A DNA stretch of 35,461 bases from VBDM01 sp049663805 (GTDB lineage: Bacteria; Pseudomonadota; Gammaproteobacteria; Burkholderiales; SG8-39). Positions 30,656 to 35,461 of the stretch are shown piece by piece. Within the stretch, counting starts at the first letter, position 1; each line of letters begins with the position of its first letter. The stretch covers positions 1-35,461 of the forward strand of contig JBATEB010000179.1 in the NCBI GenBank assembly GCA_049663805.1. The letters run 5' to 3'. The notes under the pieces were generated by a model, which saw only the letters and a program-made list of their open reading frames with translations, was not told the DNA's origin and searched no databases. The position numbers and the translations under genes are program-made.

Positions 30656-30686
30656 CAACCCCCGAGCGGGGCGATCGGAGTGAGTT
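30656..30686. repeat. REP-like repeat, copy 2
   Basis: A CCCC-GAGC-GGGG mini-hairpin followed by CGATCGGAGTGAGTT; near-identical to 22579-22608. The gap from 30687 to 31158 otherwise holds only one doubtful frame. Confidence 0.6.
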
Positions 30687-30772
30687 CTCCCGACGGTCCG
30701 GGGTGATTTTTGGTGCTAATCCCACGGACGCAGCCCGGCCGGTACGCCGGGGCTGCGTTCGATTGCCGCAAT

Positions 30773-31123
30773 TCAGAAGGGCGTCAGTCCGCTGATGGCG
30801 GAGCCGCCCGCCCCGGGATTGATGTCCTTCACGCGCCCCGTCCCGGGATTGGGCTTTTTGCACTGCATGCGCTGAGATCGCCCGCGCATCGGCGTCGGGT
30901 CCAGGCCGTTGCGCGCATCGAGGATGCTTTCCCAGGTCCACGCAGCGGCGGTGCCCCGCGCGCGAACGCCAGCGTCGGCCCGTTCTGGAATGCGCGAATC
31001 CGAGAACTCGTGGGTGAAGCAATCGGGCGTGTCGATTCCAGTTTTCGACCCGCGTAGTCGCGGATGCACACGCGTTCGCCGACCGAACCCGGATTCCCCC
31101 GATGACCGTTCAGGCGTTACCAT
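30773..31123 (-). CDS. Doubtful small ORF, 116 residues
   Basis: A frame of 116 codons with an ATG at 31123 preceded by GAAGG. Third positions are about 80% G or C, as in real genes here. The C-terminal part (WTWESILDARNGLDPTPM, CKKPNPGTGRVKDINPG) does not look like random translation. I recognise no family, and the N-terminal third is arginine-rich and unconvincing, so it could be a gene fragment. It lies divergent to the LVIVD-repeat gene, whose promoter it would overlap. Confidence 0.3.
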   Translation of the reverse strand: MVTPERSSGESGFGRRTRVHPRLRGSKTGIDTPDCFTHEFSDSRIPERADAGVRARGTAAAWTWESILDARNGLDPTPMRGRSQRMQCKKPNPGTGRVKDINPGAGGSAISGLTPF

Positions 31124-31158
31124 TGCACCTTCGCTTTCGCCTCGAATCAGGATCTCAA

Positions 31159-32406
31159 ATGGCCCAAACCCTCCCCGGAATCGGCGCCCGCCCCGACCAG
31201 ACGCTCGCGCTGAACATGAAGCTCCTCTCTCACCACGAGCTCGAGGGCTTCGGCGGCATCGGCGAAGGAATGGGGATGCAGCTCGCGCGCGACGGACGGC
31301 GGATCATCTGGCTCGCGCACGAGTCGGCGCCGAAGAATTTCACCGGGGTGGACGTCACCGATCCGAAGAAGCCCAGGGTCATCGTCCAGACCGAGCTGCC
31401 TCACGCCAAGGTGCGCTCCAACTCGCTCGACATCGTCGGTGACACCATGGCGGTCGCCTACCAGACGAGTGTCGTCAACACCCGGCCCGCCGGCTTCGAT
31501 CTCTTCGATATCAGCACGCCCGAGACGCCCAAGCTGATCTCCCATTTCGATGCTTCGGGACCGTATTCCAGAGGCGTGCACGCGGTGTGGTTCGTCGACG
31601 GCGAGTACATTCACCTGGCGGGGGGCGCGGCGGACTTCCAGCCGACGCATCCCGCCGATGACCAGTTCTACCGCATCGTCGACGTGCGCAACCCGTCCAG
31701 GCCGGTCGAGGCCGGACGTTGGTGGATGCCCGGCACCCGCGTCGGCGATTCGGTGCCGCCGCCCCCGCGGCATCCGAAGTTCGATTCCGGGTTTCGCGCG
31801 CACAACACCAACGTTTTCCCGGAGCGGCCCGACCGCGCCTATGTCGGCTACATCTCGGGCGGTGCGGTGATCCTCGACATCTCGGACAAATCGCGCCCCA
31901 AGACCGTGGCTCACTGGCGTTACTCCCCGCCCTACACCGGATTCACCCACACGGTGCTGCCGCTCTTCAAGCGGGAGTTCCTCATCGTCAGCGACGAGTG
32001 CGTCCAGGACGACGGCAAGGACTGGCCCAAGCTCGTCTGGGTGGTGGACGCGCGCGTCGAGAGCAACCCCGTTCCGGTCAGCACCTTTCCCATTCCGCCG
32101 GTCAAGACCTTCGCCAAGGGCGGCAGCCGCTACGGCGCTCACAACCTGCACGAAAACCTGCCGGTACCGGGCTCGTGGCGCTCGGACGACATTATCGTCG
32201 GCACCTATTTCGGCGGCGGCGTGCGCGTCCACGACGTGAGCAACCCCTACCAGCCGCAGGAAATCGCCTACTACGTTCCCGCGGCGCCCAAGCTTTCCCG
32301 AGCCGGGGCGATCCAGCTGAACGACGTCTACGTCGACGACCGGCGCCTGGTCTACACCGTCGACCGCTTCGCCGGCGGCCTCTACGTCCTGGAAATGACG
32401 ATTTGA
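31159..32406 (+). CDS. LVIVD-repeat beta-propeller protein
   Basis: A 415-residue protein with about five LVIVD-type blades: GVDVTDPKKPRVI, FDLFDISTPETPKLIS, YRIVDVRNPSRPVEAG, VILDISDKSRPKTVAHW and VRVHDVSNPYQPQEIAYY. Several histidines and aspartates are clustered (FRAHNTN, GFTHTVLP, YGAHNLHEN), more than a plain scaffold needs, and could bind a metal as in selenium-binding-protein-like propellers. No signal peptide is seen, so it is probably cytoplasmic. ATG 31159 is preferred to the frame's earlier start at 31102; AGGAT lies before it. Its stop overlaps the start of the CobW-like gene (TGATG), so the two are coupled. The association with a metal chaperone supports a metal role by inference. 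Confidence 0.85.
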   Translation: MAQTLPGIGARPDQTLALNMKLLSHHELEGFGGIGEGMGMQLARDGRRIIWLAHESAPKNFTGVDVTDPKKPRVIVQTELPHAKVRSNSLDIVGDTMAVAYQTSVVNTRPAGFDLFDISTPETPKLISHFDASGPYSRGVHAVWFVDGEYIHLAGGAADFQPTHPADDQFYRIVDVRNPSRPVEAGRWWMPGTRVGDSVPPPPRHPKFDSGFRAHNTNVFPERPDRAYVGYISGGAVILDISDKSRPKTVAHWRYSPPYTGFTHTVLPLFKREFLIVSDECVQDDGKDWPKLVWVVDARVESNPVPVSTFPIPPVKTFAKGGSRYGAHNLHENLPVPGSWRSDDIIVGTYFGGGVRVHDVSNPYQPQEIAYYVPAAPKLSRAGAIQLNDVYVDDRRLVYTVDRFAGGLYVLEMTI

Positions 32407-33473
32407 TGTCCGCCGCGACCCCGACGCGCGATGTCCTGGCGGGGAAGCTGCCGGTCAGCCTGATCACCGGATTTCTCGGCAGCGGCAAGACGACATTGCT
32501 GCGCCGGCTGCTGCGCGATCCCGGGATGAACCGGGCCGCGGTGATCATCAACGAGTTCGGCGTGGTCGGGATCGACCACGAACTCGTCGCCTCCTCGTCC
32601 GAGCAGATGACGCTGCTCGCGAACGGATGCCTGTGCTGCGCGGTGCGCACCGACCTACAGGAAACGCTGCGCGAGCTCTTCATCCGCCGCCGCGCCGGGG
32701 AAGTGATCGACTTCGACCGCGTATTCGTGGAGGCCAGCGGCCTCGCCGATCCGGTGCCGGTGCTCAACGCGCTGCAGACCGATTCGATGCTGGGCGCGCA
32801 GTACCGGCTCGACTGCGTGGTGACGCTGGTCGATGCCGTGAACGGTCCGCGCAACCTCGATGACGCCCCCGAGGCGGCGAAGCAGGCCGCGGTCGCCGAC
32901 CGCATCGTCATCACCAAGAGCGACATCGCGACGCCCGAGGCGGTCGCTGCGCTGGAAGCGCGCCTGCAGCAAATGAACCCCTATGCGGCCCGTGTCGTGG
33001 CGGTGAACGGTGAAGTGGAGGTGGCCTTTCTCCGCGACGTCGGCCCGAGGAGCACGCGCGCGGTGTCGGGCGATCTCGATCGCTGGCTCTCGCCCTCGGG
33101 CGAGCCTCCCGCCGAAGGGGCCTATCTAGGCCGACGGGTCCGCGCCGGAGCGCACGACGGCGCGATCCGGTCGTTTTGCCTGTGGTTCGACCGGCCGTTC
33201 ACCTGGGATACGTTCTCGGCCGCGGTCCAGGTTCTGACTTCGCTGCGCGGGCCCGACCTGCTGCGCGTCAAGGGGATCGTCAACGTCGAGGGGGAACCCG
33301 GGCCCGTGGTAGTGCAGGGCGCGCAGCACCTCTTTCACCCGCCGGTCACGCTGGACGCCTGGCCGGGCGCGGACCGGCGCTCGCGCATCGTGTTTATCAC
33401 GCGCAATCTTGCCCGTGAATCCATCGAAGCGCTGTTCGCCGCCGTGGGGACCCTGACGGCGTCCGGCGCGTGA
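32406..33473 (+). CDS. CobW/COG0523-family G3E GTPase (metallochaperone)
   Basis: A 355-residue GTPase. Walker A is GFLGSGKTT (22-30), the metal motif is CLCC (75-78), the switch region is EASGLADPVPV (109-119), and the base-specificity motif is ITKSD in place of the usual NKxD. A CobW C-terminal domain follows (RSFCLWFDRPFTWDTF to GAQHLFHPP). Proteins of this family load Zn, Co or another metal into target enzymes using GTP. Its ATG overlaps the stop of the LVIVD gene, and the thiamine-diphosphate enzyme gene starts 87 bp after it, so either product could be its client. No Zur-type site was recognised upstream, which argues for a dedicated role over general zinc starvation. Confidence 0.92.
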   Translation: MSAATPTRDVLAGKLPVSLITGFLGSGKTTLLRRLLRDPGMNRAAVIINEFGVVGIDHELVASSSEQMTLLANGCLCCAVRTDLQETLRELFIRRRAGEVIDFDRVFVEASGLADPVPVLNALQTDSMLGAQYRLDCVVTLVDAVNGPRNLDDAPEAAKQAAVADRIVITKSDIATPEAVAALEARLQQMNPYAARVVAVNGEVEVAFLRDVGPRSTRAVSGDLDRWLSPSGEPPAEGAYLGRRVRAGAHDGAIRSFCLWFDRPFTWDTFSAAVQVLTSLRGPDLLRVKGIVNVEGEPGPVVVQGAQHLFHPPVTLDAWPGADRRSRIVFITRNLARESIEALFAAVGTLTASGA

Positions 33474-33560
33474 CGACTCGCACGCGGCGTACGCTGCCGC
33501 TCCATTGTGAGCGGTCACCGGTCAGGCTATGATCGCGGCCGTCTCCACCAGGATGCCATC

Positions 33561-35342
33561 ATGAACGCAAAAGACGGACTCGCCTCCGGCGTGCGCGCCG
33601 AGTCGCCGGTTGCCGGCGCGGAGCAGAAGGAAACCTGGGGCAGCGACGCGATCGCCGCGATGCTGCGCGCGCTCGAAATTCCCTACCTTGCGCTCAACCC
33701 CGGAGCGAGCTACCGCGGATTGCACGACAGCATCGTCAACTATCTGGGCAATACCCGGCCGCAGATGCTGCTGTGCCTGCACGAGGAATCGGCGGTGGCG
33801 ATCGCGCAGGGGTATGCCAAGGCCTCCGACCGGATGATGGGCGCGGTGGTGCACTCGAACGTCGGGCTGATGCACGCGAGCATGGCGATCTTCAACGCCT
33901 GGTGCGATCGCATGCCGATGCTCGTTCTCGGCGCGACCGGCCCCTGGGACGCGGCCAGGCGGCGCCCCTGGATCGACTGGATTCACACCGCGTCCGACCA
34001 GGGCGCGCTGGTGCGCGATTACACCAAATGGGACAATCAGCCGGCCTCGGTGCCCGCGGCCTACGAGGCGCTGCTTCGGGCGGCGCAGATCGCGAATACG
34101 GCGCCGCGCGGGCCGACCTACATCAACCTGGACGCCGGGCTGCAGGAGGCGAAGGTGGGCGTGCTTCCACCGCTTCCCGAGGTGAAACGATTCCGCGCGC
34201 CCGATCCGGTGCTTCCGCCGGCGCACCTGGTCGAGTCGGCGGCGAAACTGCTCTCGGGCGCCAGCAATCCGGTGATCCTCGCCGGGAGGAGCAGCCGGAG
34301 CGAGTCGAGCTGGAGAGAGCGCGTGGGGCTCGCGGAGAAACTGCAAGCGCGCGTTTTCACCGACATCAAGCTCGGCGCCGCATTCCCCACCGACCATCCG
34401 CTGCACGCCGCTCCGCCGGCGACATTCATTCCGCCGGACGCGGCGAAGCTGCTGCGCGATGCCGACGTGGTGCTTTCCCTGGACTGGGTGGATCTGGCGG
34501 GTTCACTCAAGCAGGCCTGGGGCGCGGACCCGGTAAGCGCCAAGGTGATCAACGTTTCGCCGGACGCCCACCTGCACCGCGGCTGGAGCATGGACTACCA
34601 GGGCCTGCCGCCCGCCGAGGTCTACATGCTGTGCGAGCCGGAAGCGGCGGTTCCGCTGCTCCTGGCCGCCGTCAAGGCGCGTCCTGCGGCGACCATCCCG
34701 AAAGCGCCCGCACCCGCCGCGGCGGCGGGCGAGACCGTGTCGATCCGCGCGCTCGCCGCAGCGCTGAACACGGCGACCAAGGACCTGGAGGTCTGCCTCA
34801 CGCACCTCCCGCTCGGCTGGAACGGCGCCTACCGCCACTTCCGCCATCCGCTCGACTTCATCGGTTCGAACGGCGGCGGAGGCGTCGGCGCGGGACTGGG
34901 AATCACCGTGGGCGCGGCGCTTGCCCTCAAAGGAAGCGCTCGGCTGCCCGTGGCCGTGGTCGGCGACGGCGACTTCCTGATGGGCGTGACGGCGCTATGG
35001 ACGGCCGCGCACTACGGCATTCCCTGCCTCGTCCTGGTCGCCAACAACCGCTCCTTCTTCAACGACGAGCTGCACCAGGAGCGCGTCGCGAAAGAACGCT
35101 CGCGGCCCGTCGAGAACCGCTGGATCGGCCAGCGCATCAGCGGTCCGGACATCGATCTCGCGATGATGGCGCGGGCGCAGGGCGCGGAGGGGATCGGCCC
35201 GATCCAGAGCGTCGCGGACCTTGGGCCGGCGATCGAGAAAGGCATAGCCGCGGTCCGCGGCGGCGCGGTGTGCGTGGTCGACGTGCGCGTGCTGCCGGGC
35301 TACGACAATACCGGCGCGCCGTCGGCGACCCAGAAACGCTGA
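33561..35342 (+). CDS. Thiamine-diphosphate-dependent enzyme, paralogue
   Basis: A 593-residue enzyme of the acetolactate synthase / benzoylformate decarboxylase superfamily. The activating glutamate is E75 in CLHEES, and the metal motif is GDGD (468-471), ending in NN (495-496), both in consensus form. It equals the enzyme at 5308-7089 in length and shares LNPGASYRGLHDSIVNY, QGYAKAS-like and RRPxIDWIHTA blocks, so the two are paralogues with probably similar but not identical substrates. Start: ATG 33561, with AGGA eight bases before it; the longer frame lacks a site. It follows the CobW-like GTPase and probably shares its transcript. Reaction and substrate cannot be named; a 2-oxo acid decarboxylase or an acyl transfer enzyme fits. 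Confidence 0.9.
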   Translation: MNAKDGLASGVRAESPVAGAEQKETWGSDAIAAMLRALEIPYLALNPGASYRGLHDSIVNYLGNTRPQMLLCLHEESAVAIAQGYAKASDRMMGAVVHSNVGLMHASMAIFNAWCDRMPMLVLGATGPWDAARRRPWIDWIHTASDQGALVRDYTKWDNQPASVPAAYEALLRAAQIANTAPRGPTYINLDAGLQEAKVGVLPPLPEVKRFRAPDPVLPPAHLVESAAKLLSGASNPVILAGRSSRSESSWRERVGLAEKLQARVFTDIKLGAAFPTDHPLHAAPPATFIPPDAAKLLRDADVVLSLDWVDLAGSLKQAWGADPVSAKVINVSPDAHLHRGWSMDYQGLPPAEVYMLCEPEAAVPLLLAAVKARPAATIPKAPAPAAAAGETVSIRALAAALNTATKDLEVCLTHLPLGWNGAYRHFRHPLDFIGSNGGGGVGAGLGITVGAALALKGSARLPVAVVGDGDFLMGVTALWTAAHYGIPCLVLVANNRSFFNDELHQERVAKERSRPVENRWIGQRISGPDIDLAMMARAQGAEGIGPIQSVADLGPAIEKGIAAVRGGAVCVVDVRVLPGYDNTGAPSATQKR

Positions 35343-35373
35343 GCCGCCGCCCCGAATCGGCGCAAGGGCGGCT
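35342..35373. terminator. Weak hairpin between convergent genes
   Basis: AGCCGCC (35342-35348) pairs with GGCGGCT (35367-35373) across an 18-base loop, exactly between the convergent stop codons. No T-run is present. It may be a shared terminator. Confidence 0.35.
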
Positions 35374-35461
35374 TCAGGCCGCTTCGCGATCGCGGTTGGT
35401 CTCGAAACCCGGCTCGCTCCCGAGCAGCGCCGCCGGTTTCTTCAGGTCCTCCTGCCACAAG
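35374..35461 (-). CDS. 3' end of an unidentified gene (cut by the window)
   Basis: The last 28 codons of a - strand frame end in GSEPGFETNRDREAA and TGA. The frame runs off the window edge. Codon bias is good and it converges on the thiamine-diphosphate gene with a hairpin between, which supports a real gene. The fragment is too short to assign. Confidence 0.5.
   Translation of the reverse strand, partial: LWQEDLKKPAALLGSEPGFETNRDREAA

Overview
The window looks like a chromosomal segment of a high-GC Gram-negative bacterium, most likely a betaproteobacterium of the Burkholderiales/Rhodocyclales type. This rests on a trimeric-type general porin, two PEP-CTERM proteins with one clear sigma-54 promoter, Fe3+-type ABC binding proteins typical of such genomes, and strong G/C bias at third codon positions. 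The taxon is inferred; there is no rRNA or marker gene here.

Region 1 (1-17468, all on the - strand) is a compact catabolic and uptake island. In order of transcription it holds a hydantoinase A/oxoprolinase-like ATPase subunit and a hydantoinase B-like subunit with an extra C-terminal cysteine domain (ketone-carboxylase-like); a two-component molybdenum hydroxylase ([2Fe-2S] subunit plus Tat-exported molybdopterin subunit); an ABC importer (fused double permease and ATPase) followed by a thiamine-diphosphate enzyme and a 3-hydroxyisobutyrate-dehydrogenase-like enzyme; then a porin, two tandem periplasmic binding proteins and a cupin. A second dehydrogenase of the same superfamily is divergent at 17541-18443 (+). 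The genes suggest passage of a small acidic or carbonyl compound through the porin, capture by the binding proteins, ABC import, and oxidation, carboxylation or C-C cleavage. The substrate cannot be read from the sequence. The porin and the ABC operon share a palindromic motif GTTCC-N7-RGAAC upstream, which suggests one regulator.

Region 2 (18553-30700) is an accessory stretch dominated by secreted or surface proteins: two PEP-CTERM proteins, three lipoproteins (BACON/IPT-like, NHL beta-propeller, and one unknown) and an FG-GAP/HYR beta-propeller protein. Between them lie gene remnants (a [2Fe-2S] protein, a PaaI-like thioesterase, a Bug-type binding protein, an IS91-like transposase), a 114-bp MITE, a perfect 49-bp dispersed repeat and several smaller repeats. 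It also contains a tight three-gene operon of a B12-binding radical SAM enzyme between two small membrane proteins (23457-25578).

Region 3 (31159-35342, +) is an LVIVD-repeat protein, a CobW-type GTPase and a second thiamine-diphosphate enzyme. This enzyme is a clear paralogue, of equal length, of the one in region 1, so the two ends of the window appear metabolically related. The window ends in the 3' end of an unidentified - strand gene.
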